A DNA stretch of 64,000 bases. Origin: Callorhinus ursinus. Lineage: Eukaryota > Chordata > Mammalia > Carnivora > Otariidae. Under the pieces are notes generated by a model. It searched no databases. It saw nothing but the letters and a program-made list of their open reading frames with translations, and was not told the origin of the DNA. A program made the position numbers and the translations under genes. Below, piece by piece: positions 23,584 to 34,140 of the stretch. The stretch spans positions 437,683 to 501,682 of the forward strand of contig NW_020312967.1 of the NCBI RefSeq assembly GCF_003265705.1, read 5' to 3'. Position 1 is the stretch's first letter; the number at the start of each line of letters is the position of its first letter.

Positions 23584-23840
23584 TTTTAAAAATTTATTTA
23601 TTAGAAAGAGAGCAGTGTGCAAGCCAAAGGGGGGGGGTAGATGGGGGTGGTGGAGAGGTAGAGGAAGAGGGAGAGAGAGAATGAATCCTCCAGCAGACTC
23701 CCGGCTGAGTGTGGAGCCTGACGCAGGGCTCCGTCCCAGGACCCTGAGATCATGATCTGAGCCAAAATAAAGACTTAACTTTGCTTAACTCTTTACTTAA
23801 CCTAACTCAGCTTAACTGGTTGATCCACCCAGGTGCCCCC
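23584..23840 (-). repeat. SINEC, minus orientation, with internal expansion
   Basis: Reads as the reverse complement: a TTTAAAAATTTATTTATT tail, an A/G-rich body including a G run, 'ggacc ctgagatcatgatctgagcc', and the reversed head 'ccacccaggtgcccc' at the right end. Between the body and the head (about 23768-23818) there is extra sequence made of repeated CTTAACT-like words, so this copy is longer than usual. Confidence 0.85.
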
Positions 23841-24154
23841 CGGATTTTCTATTTTTGGAAGTACCCATTAGCCTAAACTAGAAACTTGGAGTAATCCCCA
23901 GCTCTTTTTTTCCCCTAAGGACATCTCATTAATGATCCAATCTTAAGGCCTTGGTTCCTTTCATATGTCCCATCCTCTTCATTCGTCTACCACCCACATT
24001 GTCCAGATCGCCAGAATCCCTTCTAGATTACTCTAATAGCTTCCCAATGAGTCTCCCTGTTTCCTGACTTACGCCTTGAAATCACTGCCAGAATAATCTT
24101 TATAAAAACACAAAACTGATTATGTCACTCTGGTTAAAAAAAAAAAAAAATCAT

Positions 24155-24351
24155 GGGTGCCTGGGTGGCTCAGTCTTTGGGCATCTGCCTTCAGCTCAGG
24201 TCATGATCTTACGGTCCTGGGATCGAGCCCCGCATCGGGCTCCCTGCTTGGCAGGAGGCCTGCTTCTCCCTCTCTCACTCCCCCTGCCTGTGTTCCCTCT
24301 CTTGCTGTGTCTCTCTCTGTCAAGTAAATAAATAAAATCTTTAAAAAAAAA
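24155..24351 (+). repeat. SINEC, plus orientation, inside L2
   Basis: Head GGGTGCCTGGGTGGCTCAG, then 'ggtcctgggatcgagccccgcatcgggctccctgc', a CT-rich body and an AAATAAATAAAATCTTT tail. The flanks share a short A-rich 'aaaatcat' word, consistent with a target duplication. Close to the young consensus. Confidence 0.92.
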
Positions 24352-24584
24352 TCATTCTACGTTTTCCCATTGCCTACAAGGTAAAATCAAGACTTGTAGG
24401 ATGGAAACAGGACTTTTTGTGATCGGGCCCCACCTATGCTTCCAGCCTCATCTCCTAGCTCCCCACTCCACCATGTACTCTTTCTGTAATTAAATTCTCT
24501 TAACTACCTTACAAATTCATGCCTCTATTTCTTTGTACACAAATATTTCCTCTCTTGAAAGTCAGATGAATACTTTACCTGGCT

Positions 24585-24854
24585 CTTATTTTTTTATTTT
24601 TTATTTTTTGAGAGAGAGAGAGAGAGAAAATGTGTGTGAGCAGGGTGGGGGCGGGAGGGGTGGAGGGAGAGGGAGAGAGAGAATCTCAAGCAGGCTTCAC
24701 ACCCAGCATAGAGATCCATGCGGGGCTCCATGTCTGGCTTGTCACAGGGCTTGTCGCAGGGCTCATCGCGGGGCTGATCTCACGACCCTGAGATCATGAT
24801 GTGAGCCAAAGTCAAGAGTCGAAAACTTAACCAACTGAGTCACCCAGTTGCCCC
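24585..24854 (-). repeat. SINEC, minus orientation, with 13-bp target duplications
   Basis: A poly-T/TTTATTTTTT tail, a GA repeat, 'cacgaccctgagatcatgatgtgagcc' and the reversed head at the right. Flanks 24572-24584 and 24855-24867 are a 13-bp duplication differing at one base. The region 24735-24777 holds about three copies of a 'ggctt/catcgcag'-type unit, a local expansion. Confidence 0.92.
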
Positions 24855-25147
24855 ACTTTATCTGGCTTTTAAAACTCAGCTTAAATGGCATGTCTACTGT
24901 GCCCTTTCTTCACACATTTCCTACTAAAAATCACTTCTTTTAATCCACCATAAATGGCAGAATGGACAGAATTATAAGGTTTAGACTAGAGTCACATAAA
25001 TCCTTATACAAATGTGAAATGATGACTGTCATATCAATTGCTGATCATTGATATCTCAGAAGATCCCAGGAAAACCTGGTGGTCAAGCAAAGCTAAGCCT
25101 ATTGGCTTTCTGAGTAAGGGGGAAGACCAGTATAACTGACGTTTAGT

Positions 25148-25175
25148 AGCTTCCCAATAATGGGGGGGGGATGAT
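25148..25175. repeat. G-rich run
   Basis: A short run of nine G inside otherwise ordinary sequence. No associated gene. Confidence 0.6.
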
Positions 25176-25559
25176 ATTTATGGTGTTTTAGGGCCTGAGC
25201 TGTGTGATGGTGGGGCTTTCAAGGCAGAGAATTGGATGGGTTTGGGCAGGTTCTATGATAAAATAACTTGGAACTGATGAACACCTTTCGTCTTAATCAT
25301 TAGGTAAGCTGTTTTAATTGGTTCAGTCTATCTTCCAGGAGCAAAGATTTCATGGAACAAAAGTACTTCCTTTTGCTTGGTTTCAGTATTTTTAGCACAC
25401 AAGCAGGAAAGTATTGTCCCAGAATTGTCTAACCAGAGTCAGAAAAGTATGTTGGTTTAACTTCTCACTATCTCATAGAGATATTGCAAGGATTGAGGGC
25501 TTTTAATGCATATGAAGTATTTACCATAGAACCTATATAGCAAGTTCTCAGTAAAAGGA

Positions 25560-25770
25560 GTTTATAATTGCTACTCTGTATATTTTGCTTATTAGAGCAC
25601 CTATAATACTTTATTTCAATGATTTGTTTTAATGTCTTTCTCTCTCACTATATCACGAGTGCCCAAGTACAAGCCCTATGTTTTATTCATTTTGTATCTC
25701 CAGCTTCTAGCACAGAGCTTTGCCACTTAATGGGCTCTCAATAAATGTTTGTAGAATGAAGGAATGAATA
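25560..25770 (+). repeat. L2 3' end
   Basis: 'cctatgttttattcattttgtatctccagcttctagcacagagctttgcc' followed by 'gggctctcaataaatgtttgtagaatgaaggaatgaat' is the characteristic L2 3' terminus with its short tail repeat. Confidence 0.8.
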
Positions 25771-26509
25771 TGCTGCGTTAAGTAAACTGTGTATGTGGGT
25801 TGATGCTGAGGAACTTGTTAGTTATATTGGTGACTAGCATGAGAACGGAAGAGAGGACAAAGTCTTCCTGGAATGTAGGAGGTGAATGAAGAAATGAAAA
25901 ATCTAATTTTTCTCCTTCTTTTGCATGCTGAGGAGCATCTCTCTTGGACCGCAGTTTAATACATTTAGCAGATAGCCATCCATCATTCCTTGTTTGCAGA
26001 CAAGAGCAAGTGATAGCTCCATTAACTCTGCCCACATAACTTGTGGAGCAAAACCTCCAGGGTTGGTTTGGATGGGGACCTGATGCTAGCTGATGTGGAA
26101 AAGGGCAGAGAATCTGAGAAAGACAAGCATGGCTGGTACTGTTTCTCATGTTTAATGGGCAAATCTTGAACAACGGCAACCCTTTGCACTAAGAAGGTAG
26201 GGATGACTCAAGAGAAAACCAGGACCGTACAGCAGCAGAAATGGGGTTGATAGTTCTATCTCTTAGTAGTGAATGACACTGTCCATGTGAAATAGCAACA
26301 ACACTGAGTCTTTATTTTGTCTACACTTTCATTCTGCTAGGGAACCTATACTACACAGAGAGCTGTTTTTGCAAATCATGTATTTGCTTTAATCAGACCT
26401 TCCTTCTACTGAGGCATAAAACAGTTTGGGTTATGTAATAGCTGTCTGCTCTTGGTTTATACTACTGTTAGAGCATTGAGTACAATAAAACCATATTTAG
26501 TTTTGTGAA
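25771..26509. other. Unique non-coding DNA
   Basis: A 133-codon minus-strand frame at 25778-26179 is the longest here. Its peptide is Ser/Pro/His-rich with no domain or clear splice sites. I do not call it a gene. Confidence 0.4.
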
Positions 26510-26670
26510 GATCTTTTTCACTAGAGTATGACTCCCATAGGGGAATGGTTAGCAGCTTATTCAATATTGTATAACTGCCAGGTCCCTTTGCCATGGATCC
26601 CAGTAGTGACAATGCCTGGAACATAATAGAAAATGTTTGCAGAATTGATGGTGATGAAATGAATGTACAT
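26510..26670 (+). repeat. L2 3'-end fragment
   Basis: 'actagagtatgactcccatagggg', '...aatgcctggaacataatag' and 'tttgcagaattgatggtgatgaaatgaatg' follow L2 3' end order but are more diverged than the copy at 25560. Confidence 0.6.
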
Positions 26671-26689
26671 AGATGGAATGGCTGAGTCA

Positions 26690-28170
26690 AACAAAAGATT
26701 TTTAAAAATAATATGAATTTTTCTTTATTTTGATTATAAAATAGTGCTTCATTAGAAAATATGTAACCATAATCAAATTTATACAGAAGGAAAACAAATC
26801 CTTAAAGTCAACACTGTGAGCACTTCACTCACTTTCATACACATATACACACAATATATAAATATGCATTTATATATGTAGATATGTATATGTAGACATA
26901 AAATACATTTATACATATTTATAAGTGTGTATATAAATACAATGTATATGTATTTAAGTACGTATATATGCATATACATGAAATTAGATTTAGACTATGG
27001 AAATAATTTTGAACCTTATTTTTTTGTCTTTATTATTATCCATTGAAGGATTTTCACACGTTTTAAAATATTTTTGAAAACATTTTTATTGGCTATAGAG
27101 TTTTTCATCTCATAACTCTGCATTATTTACCTAAATTGTTTCCAAGTCTTCCAAATTTACCAGGAGAACTTTGTGACAAATATGAATGTATGTCTCTATT
27201 TATATCTTTAAAAGAAATTCTAAATTTGTTTTGGCTCAAAGGGTAAGTATATTTTTAAGACACTTCATCCACGTTACCAAGTTGTTCTTCATAAAAATTT
27301 TACTGATATGTGATTTGCTCTGCAGAGCATGGGTTTTCTTTTTCCTGTACCAGTTCCAATGCAAGTTTTTAAATTAGAGAAAAAATTGGTTTCAACTTTA
27401 AAGGAAAAAAAATAGAATTTTATTGTACTTTAATTTTCTTCATTTTGAATGATTTATGCATATCTTCTATTTTACTATGTTTACCATTTTATTTTTTTTA
27501 AAAGATTTTATTTATTTGAGAGAGAGAGAATGAGAGATAGAGAGCACGAGAGGGAAGAGGGTCAGAGGGAGAAGCAGACTCCCTGCCGAGCAGGGAGCCT
27601 GATGCAGGACTCCATCCCGGGACTCCAGGACCATGACCCGAGCCAAAGGCAGTCGCCCAACCAACTGAGCCACCCAAGCGCCCTGTTTACCATTTTCTTA
27701 TTGACTTGCCAGTAAGAGCTTCTTATATATTGATATTGTTAGTCAGTGTTTTTTCGAGTTGTCATTTACCTTTTATGTTGGAGTTGACAAACATATTAAA
27801 ATTTATGTGAAATAAAATATAATCTTTTTTTTTGCACTATAGTTTTTTCCTTTGTTGTTAGGCTTAGAAATTTTACTACAAAGTCAGGTAAATGTTCACC
27901 AAGAAGTTCAAGCTGCTTTGGTTTCATTTCTTATATTTAACTCTTTAATTCACCTGGTGCTGTTGGGGTAACATGTAAATTAAGGATGGTATATTTTTTA
28001 AACTCCAAATATTTTTGTAATTGTCCCAGTTGAATTTAATACATAATTTTAATAATAATTTTAACTGTTGGAGCCTAATACATAATTTTTCTCTTCCCCA
28101 TTAATTTGTTGTATTAAAATCTAATGTAACTTGAATTTTTCCTGTACCTCATGAGCCTATGGATATTAAT
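26690..28170 (-). repeat. Old L1/HAL1-type LINE, minus, split by a SINEC
   Basis: A reverse-oriented LINE remnant. Left part: 'tgattataaaatagtgcttc...aaaatatgtaaccataat', then an AT/TACATA-rich portion (26830-26985). 'cattgaaggattttcacac' and 'taaattgtttccaag' follow, and 'gagcttcttatatattgatattgttagtcagtg' and 'ttcacctggtgctgttgg' continue right of the SINEC. Only decayed ORF; boundaries uncertain. Confidence 0.5.
27491..27683 (-). repeat. SINEC, minus orientation, with perfect 13-bp target duplications
   Basis: Tail TTTTTTTAAAAGATTTTATTTATTTG at left, GA-rich body, 'gggactccaggaccatgacccgagcc' and reversed head 'ccacccaagcgccc' at right. Flanking TGTTTACCATTTT at 27478-27490 and 27684-27696 is an exact target-site duplication. 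It inserted into the old LINE. Confidence 0.95.
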
Positions 28171-28559
28171 TGGGTTATCTTAACAGTAGTTACTTAAATT
28201 TCAGTAGGATGTGTTCCCTGTTTGAGCAGGAATTCCAGTTGCTCATCTGACACCCTCCATCCCCACTCCCCATGCCAAGACCCATCCCTTCTTGAGTATT
28301 TCTGGGAATTCTTAGGGGCTGGTTCATTTGTACTCTCTGACTTTGGACATAGTGCTCTTGCCTCAAAATGAAGTATGTAATCCTGCCTTTCCAGTTATTC
28401 CATCTAAGTGAATCCCAGTAGTTGATGAAGTAATTCTTTATATATGCAATACAGCTAATTAAGGAAGAAATAATGATAGAATTAAAGTATGCCATTTTGC
28501 TACCTGTAAGGAAGTAATGGTATGTATAGGCAGTATTATCACTGGCTGCTAAGACTATT
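28171..28559. other. Unique non-coding DNA
   Basis: A 101-codon minus-strand frame (28190-28495) has no recognised domain. Nothing else is identified. Confidence 0.4.
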
Positions 28560-29259
28560 TGGTAAAAAGCTTATGGAGAACTTTTAGGGGTGGCTATGAC
28601 TGATAACATTTAAACACACAGATCTGTCTTAGATGGTGGAAAAAGAGACAGCCAAACACACATGCCTCCTGATGGGATTCTATAACACAACTTTAAAGTA
28701 TTCGAACTAAAAATATCCAACTGGAATCTGATCAAGCCCTTAGATCTAATTACTAGCTCTCAGGACACTCAAGGGATGTGGGAACATGTAAAACAACACT
28801 ATGCGGATGTAATCAGCAAAATTCAGAATGTAAGGAGCTTTTGGGGGCAAACAATCCTGTTCATTCAGTGATTAAATTGTGAAGAAATTTGCAAAGGAGT
28901 GGAGAATAGACACACTGAGGGTGACAGAAGAGACGTAGCAACCAAATATAATGTGACCTTGTTTGACTCTTGTTTCAAATCAAGAACTGTGAGCCAGTGA
29001 GGGAAATTTGAACCCTGATTGAATATTTGATGATGAATTATTATTAGTTTCAGGCATGATAACAGTTATGTTTTAAGAAAGTATTACTGTCTTTTAGAGA
29101 AGCACATGGAAATAATTATGGATGAAGTGATATGCTGCCTGGGATTTGTTTCAAAATAATGCAGTGTGAAATGGAAGGCATAAGGATTTAAGTGAAATAC
29201 TAGCTATGGGTTAATAATTGTTGAAGATGGGTGATGGGTCTATGGGATTTTATTTTATT

Positions 29260-29260
<1 letters not shown>
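28560..29260 (+). repeat. Probable ancient interspersed repeat, family unresolved
   Basis: Phrases such as 'ggacactcaagggatgtgggaac', 'gtgacagaagagacgtagcaaccaaatataatgtgacc', 'gatgaattattattag' and 'gctatgggttaataattgttgaagatgggtgatgggtc' resemble the 3' part of an old dispersed mammalian repeat. I cannot name it. No coding frame. Confidence 0.35.

Positions 29261-29263
<3 letters not shown>

Positions 29264-29293
<30 letters not shown>
29264..29293. repeat. (TG)n microsatellite
   Basis: About 30 bp of pure TG between the old repeat and an L1 3' end. Confidence 0.9.
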
Positions 29294-29296
<3 letters not shown>

Positions 29297-29297
29297 T

Positions 29298-29445
29298 TAT
29301 TTATTAATTATTTTTATTGTGACAGAAGAGTACAAAACTTACCATTTTAACCATTTTAAGGCACACAGTTCAGTGGCATTAAGTACATTCATGATTACTA
29401 CTCTCTAATTTCAGAATTTCTTCATCCACCCCAAAAGGAATGTGA
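29298..29445 (-). repeat. L1 3'-UTR fragment (L1M/L1ME class)
   Basis: 'aattatttttattgtgacagaagagtacaaaacttaccattttaaccattttaaggcacacagttcagtggcattaagtacattcatg' is the reverse complement of an old L1 3' end. It is truncated after about 150 bp. Confidence 0.7.
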
Positions 29446-30480
29446 AAGTTTTCTTAAGAAAATATTAATGAGAGCAGCATCTACTAAGTATATGGATGTC
29501 TGCTCAGTTTGTCATTTTGTCCCCTTTTTCTTTAAATCAAGGGTCAGATGATATGGGATATAAAAAGTATATTATTTTTTTAATCAAGTTAGGTTGTTTT
29601 CTGAGCTAAAGCCTGGTTATATTTCAAATTCCTTTGGTGATAATGTTCTTTGAATTTTCTTCCAAATTCTGGCAATAGTTTATCTACCTTAACATTTTAT
29701 TTTCTTTTAAGTAGTTCCCTTTTTCTACATAGATATTTTAGCATTTAACTCAGAGGAAGGTATGTCAGGATCTGCTAGGTGCCATTTTTAAATGGAAGCA
29801 CAGTCAGATTTCTTTGATTGCCCACTAGGGACGTTTTTTCCTGTTCTGTAGAGGAATAATATTAAGAAATATTGACATTTACCACTAGGTGAATGAATAA
29901 CACAGTTATTAGGTGAGGAAGTCTGATTCTTTGTTCTAACTGGCACTTCTGAACACCCAATATCCAAATGTGAAATCCCTATATATAAAAAAATCCACAT
30001 GTAAGTGGACCCATGTAGTTCAAAGCTGAACTACTGTGTATGTGAAGCCTGAAGCCACTAATTTGATGCACTCCCAGTGATTACACACCTTCATCTTTCA
30101 GTGATGTTCTGATTTGGAGGAATAATCACAAATTATGGCCTACCTGACAAATTGTATGATGTCGGCAAACAGTTAATGTTAAAAAAACAAAACCTGTTCT
30201 AAGATAATGTAGTGAAGTTTTGCATGTGCTGTATCAGCTGATTTGGGGCCATACTTCTTCTTAAGATAATTGTGTAAAGGGCAATGATTACCTAAAGACA
30301 ACTGCTAGAATGATTTTTTTTTTTTTTAACTAAACAAAACAACACATGACTTTCAATTCATTTCTTTAGTATCACAACCTATAGCTTTTATCTACTTTTC
30401 TGGACATGTATCTACTATGTGTGTGAGAGTGCCTAAAAGTATCATGAAAAAATAAAATAAAGGTGTAAAGGCCATCCAGC
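29446..30480. other. AT-rich non-coding DNA
   Basis: No gene or assignable repeat. A poly-T run lies at about 30315-30328. Confidence 0.45.
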
Positions 30481-30484
30481 CATT

Positions 30485-30610
30485 GCAGTCAGCAAGATAG
30501 AGTTGGAAGGACCTGCCCTCATTTACAAATGAGAGCTGGAGAAGTTCTTTGTTCAGAGTGAGGAGCAACCATTACTAAGGCTAAAACTCTATCTCCTGAC
30601 TTCTGGTTCA
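30485..30610 (+). repeat. MIR-class fragment
   Basis: 'agagttggaaggacctgccctcatttacaaatgagagctggag...ttgttcagagtgaggagcaacc' and 'ctatctcctgacttctggtt' follow the general MIR-like order (measure, fall in count, 'cctgactcctggtt' end). Diverged. Confidence 0.5.
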
Positions 30611-31074
30611 GAGTATATAATATTATAATATTATGCAGATGGGTCAACAGGAAAGGTTGTGGGCGCTTCTTTCTGAATATCCATCAGGATCCTAACTTCC
30701 TTTCTGCAGAGGATAATTTAAATGGAATCTCACCTGTAAAGAACATTTAGTTTTTCTAAGCCAGTGATTCTTACTGAATTTGAATATACTCATCTGAATT
30801 TTCTGCAAATCATGTTTTAACCCTTGATGCATTTAGCATGTTAAGACCTGGGAAGTAGGTTTTCACAATTCCTTTGAATGAAGAAAAGAAGGAACTGATT
30901 TTGATTATTTTAATTCAGTTGGTACAATTTCATTTGGTAACAGAAATACTAGAAGATTCTGTGTAGGGGTGGGAGGGAGAGAAAGAGGGAAGTAGGGTAA
31001 GAGATAAGAATGGAGGGAGGGAGGGTCTCTTAGGCAAATAGAAGGTCTGTGAGGCTCCAGTGCTCCCCTAGGAT
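30611..31074. other. Unique non-coding DNA
   Basis: A TATAATATTATAATATTATG stretch lies near 30615-30635 and a GA-rich patch at 30965-31025. No gene. Confidence 0.4.
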
Positions 31075-31425
31075 GTAGAAGACCTGGGTGCTAGATCTGT
31101 GATCAGCACTGTTCAGCCATGTGACTTGGAAACACTTCTTGGGCGCCTGGGTGGCTCAGATGGTTAAGCGACTGCCTTCGGCTCAGGTCATGATCCCAGG
31201 ATCCTGGGATCGAGTCCCGCATTGGGCTCCCTGCTCTGCAGGAGCCTGCTTCTCCCTCTGCTTCTCTCTCTCTCTCTGTCTCTCATGAATAAATAAATAA
31301 AATCTTAAAAAAAGAAAAAGAAACACTTCTTAAAGGCAGGGTTTTTGGTAAGGTGGTCTTGAAGTTCCCTTTTAGTTGGATAATTCCTTGATTACAGGAA
31401 AGAATGTTGGATCTAAAACAGTCCG
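31075..31425 (+). repeat. MIR SINE split by a SINEC
   Basis: 31075-31140 ('gaagacctgggtgctagatctgtgatcagcactgttcagccatgtgacttgg') and 31332-31425 ('aaaggcagggtttttggtaaggtggtcttgaagttcccttttag') are two halves of one MIR. The younger SINEC sits between them with a duplicated target, which dates the insertion after MIR. Confidence 0.7.
31141..31319 (+). repeat. SINEC, plus orientation, exact 12-bp target duplications
   Basis: Head GGGCGCCTGGGTGGCTCAGA, 'ggttaagcgactgccttcggctcaggtcatgatcccagg', 'gatcgagtcccgcattgggctccctgctctgcaggagcc', a CT repeat and a CATGAATAAATAAATAAAATCTT tail. Flanks GAAACACTTCTT at 31129-31140 and 31320-31331 are identical. One of the youngest copies in the window. 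Confidence 0.96.
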
Positions 31426-31999
31426 CTACCCAGTATTATGAGTTGACAGGAAAAGGCTGGCTTTTGGTTTAGTGCAATACCATGTTGGAAGCAGCATCTA
31501 TGTGAACATGAACTCCAAGTACAGTTGTCTGAAAATTGAGAAAATGAAGCTGACAGGACATCCACTCTATGTTATTAACTTTATCAAATATACTATCAAT
31601 GAAATCCCTGACCTTGAGAGTATATGCCAATATGCAACTAATTCTGAATAATTATATATAATAATTGTGTGTTCACATGTATAATCATATAGAGAGGAGG
31701 GGGGCAGAGAGAAAAATTGGGGAGCTTTAAGGCTTAAATTTCTCAGTATCACACAGCTGGAAGAGGTTGTTTTTTTTGTTATAAATCCGGCCTTTTCAAA
31801 TGTGCCCCCTGGGACATTTCCATCAACTTTTTCTTTGTTCACCATCAGACAAAAGGAACTCAACTGTTCAAAGTGTAGTGAGTTTTCAGGAGGATTATTC
31901 ATTTATAGCAGGACAAGATGAAAAATGAACACCAGAGTTTCTCAAATGAGAAGTCTAGGAAAGATAATTTGACTTTGCTGAAATTTTTCAAAAGTGCCT
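31426..31999. other. Unique non-coding DNA
   Basis: A 111-codon minus-strand frame at 31567-31902 has no domain I recognise and no clear splice sites. An AT-rich patch lies near 31645-31690. Confidence 0.4.
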
Positions 32000-32535
32000 A
32001 AGTTTGGACCAGGAAGTCATTCGCATCACTCATGTGTGGAACTGGTCATTCCTCACGTGAAACAGCAGCACAGCCACCTAACAACCTGGGCTCAGGGCTG
32101 CAGGCTGCTGCTCAAAGGACCGATCAGGGCCCTTGTCAGGATTATGCTCTCCCTGTTTATTTCCACTGAGAAAGAATCGCTGTCTTCAAATGAAACTTCT
32201 TGCCTTGTCCTTTGTGGTATGGTTTTATTTTAACTTACACTTCAGCTTGAAATTCAGCGGCTGATAGGGTGTGAAATGGAATCCAGCATGCTGTGCAACA
32301 TGTACAAGCTGAGTGGTGCCAGAGACCCTGGGGGACAGGTTGGAACCTTCATTAGTCCAGAATTTTTAGCCACAATGAACTGGAAATTACTGATGGTTCA
32401 TACACAATAGCCAAGCCGTCATAAGCAATTAAGGAGCGCTGGTGTAATTGACCTGATTTGAGGATGCAGGGCAGCTGAGCACTTCTCCCTGGGGCCAGCT
32501 CTTCCACGTGACCAGAGCAGATGGCCATCTGAGGG
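32000..32535. promoter_or_regulatory. Candidate conserved non-coding element (unproven)
   Basis: Repeat-free, with AAGCAATTAAGG at about 32423-32434, TAATTGACCTG near 32446-32456, a CACGTG E-box at 32505-32510 and a CAGATGG E-box just after it. This mix of homeodomain and bHLH-type words is typical of developmental enhancers, but short words like these also occur by chance. No alignment was available. Confidence 0.25.
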
Positions 32536-33119
32536 ATTACAATAACAAGGGCAGCTGAATAGTCAAGTGACCAGTCAGGGTAACCAAGGGGACAGGGCAG
32601 TTAGATCCCTTCTGGATGGATGGGCAGCTTATGCCGACCTGGGCTGCACCATATGTCCCTGTCCCTGTCTGTGGCACCCCTTTCCCCTCTCCCCAAAGTG
32701 TTTCTTCTAATGCAAAGTGTAAGGGCAAAGGATGTGTCACTTCAACAAATTCCTGTATGTTGGCCCTGTGATGAATGCTGGTAATACAGAGATGAATAAG
32801 GCACTAGGAATGGACTCAAGGAACTTATGATTCAAAGGGGGTCAAGCAGACATGAATACAGGTGAGTATAATACAAGTCCTACTTTCTAATGTTGCCACA
32901 GCACATACCATCTGACAAATGCAAAGAAAAAGAGACATAATTTCTTTATAGGGAAGACATGGAGGAGAAGTGACTGTTTCCACTATATATTCACTAAAAA
33001 AAAATGGCTTCAGGGCTCAGTATATTTCAAAACCACCATGTAAGGATTTATAATACACATTACCATATGTGATATATTCTAAATAGGAAATGCATAAATA
33101 TGATTGAAATTTTAAAATA
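32536..33119. other. Unique non-coding DNA
   Basis: The segment 32745-32860 ('atgttggccctgtgatgaatgctggtaatacagagatgaataaggcac') has the look of an old L2 or MIR-type 5' part. It is not assigned. No gene. Confidence 0.35.
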
Positions 33120-33705
33120 TCACACTTACATCCCCAGGAACTCAATTCCCTCAACGGCAGCAACCACTTTTATTAGTTCTGGTGGACCCTTCCAGTGATA
33201 TTCTGTGCCTATGCATATATGAGCCCATACCTACGTCCCTTTCTTTGTTTACTCAGAACTTTGATTTTTTTTCCAATTAAAAATGTATCCTAAGAATCTT
33301 TCCTTATCAGTCCTTTTTGAGCTAACTTTAAATGACTATCTTATTCCATAGTATGAGAAGATTTCCCATTATTTATTTAGTTTGCTGTCTTAGTGAACGT
33401 TCTCCTGTTGCAAACAATACAGTGAATCTTCTTGCAAATGATTAATTACACAATGTACATGTTCATTTATAGGGGCAATTTCTAGGAGTATCATTGCTGG
33501 GAAAATGGGTATTCTCATTTTTAATTTCAAGAGAGATTGCCAAATTGTTTTTGTTGAAGTGATTCACACCCACCAACAATACATGGGCCTACCCACTTAG
33601 TACTTTTTCACTACTTCAGCGTGTTATCAAAGTTTTTTTCCTTAATCTTAGTCAGTATGATAAGTAAAAATGGCATTTTGTAATTAATTTTTTTTCTTGT
33701 GAGTG
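33120..33705 (-). repeat. HAL1/old L1-type LINE, minus, left segment
   Basis: Reverse-oriented LINE text: 'tttactcagaactttgattttttttcc', 'ttattccatagtatgagaag', 'gcaatttctaggagtatcattgctggg' and 'gagagattgccaaattg...cacacccaccaacaata'. It ends at about 33705, where another sequence begins. It probably continues at 35608-35963 (inverted) and 36616 onward. Confidence 0.55.
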
Positions 33706-34140
33706 GTGTAGGGGAGAAAAAACTTTTCCTCTACTTTCTTAGGTTCAGTTGCTAGGTGCTGCAAACTAAACTGACAGATTAATAGGAAAAAAGGCATACA
33801 GTTTTAATTAATGTTAATATTTTTACATGCATGAGGACTTTACAGAAAAGAGGTGAAAACCCAAAAAAGCAGATAGACTTAGGAGCTTATGTACCATTTT
33901 AACAAAGGACAATAAACTGTGGAGAAGTGAGTAGACAAAAGAAAGAGGGTTTGGGCTTCTAGGGCCAATGAGTTGTAGGAAAGACTGGGAAATATATGAA
34001 GGAGACCAGGAAATAAATGAGGAAAATATGAGGAGAAAATACATGGAAGAAAAGGGTTATTCTGGTAAGGACTGTGCAGACTCATCTCATCATTGACTTG
34101 TCTCTGGTGATAAGAGGGCTCTCCACTTCCTGATACAGGA
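33706..34140. repeat. Unclassified insertion within the LINE, LTR-like
   Basis: About 435 bp that interrupts the HAL1-type order: 'ggggagaaaaaacttttcctctactttcttaggttcag' to 'ctccacttcctgatacagg'. It has no L1 character. Composition and size suggest an old solo LTR, but I cannot match it. Minus-strand short frames here are not gene-like. Confidence 0.35.

Larger units (their letters stand above)
23880..24990 (+). repeat. L2 LINE fragment carrying two SINEC insertions
   Basis: The pieces 23930-24140, 24351-24571 and 24868-24960 join into one L2-type order: 'ccagaataatctttataaaaacacaaaactgattatgtcactctgg', 'ttcccattgcctacaaggtaaaatcaagac', 'gtgatcgggccccacctatgcttccagcctcatctcc', then 'aaaactcagcttaaatggcatg'. 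The ORF is decayed. The two SINECs sit in opposite orientations inside it. Confidence 0.65.

Noticed and set aside
25778..26179. 133-codon minus-strand frame
   Set aside because: No domain, no retrocopy signature and no supportable splice sites.
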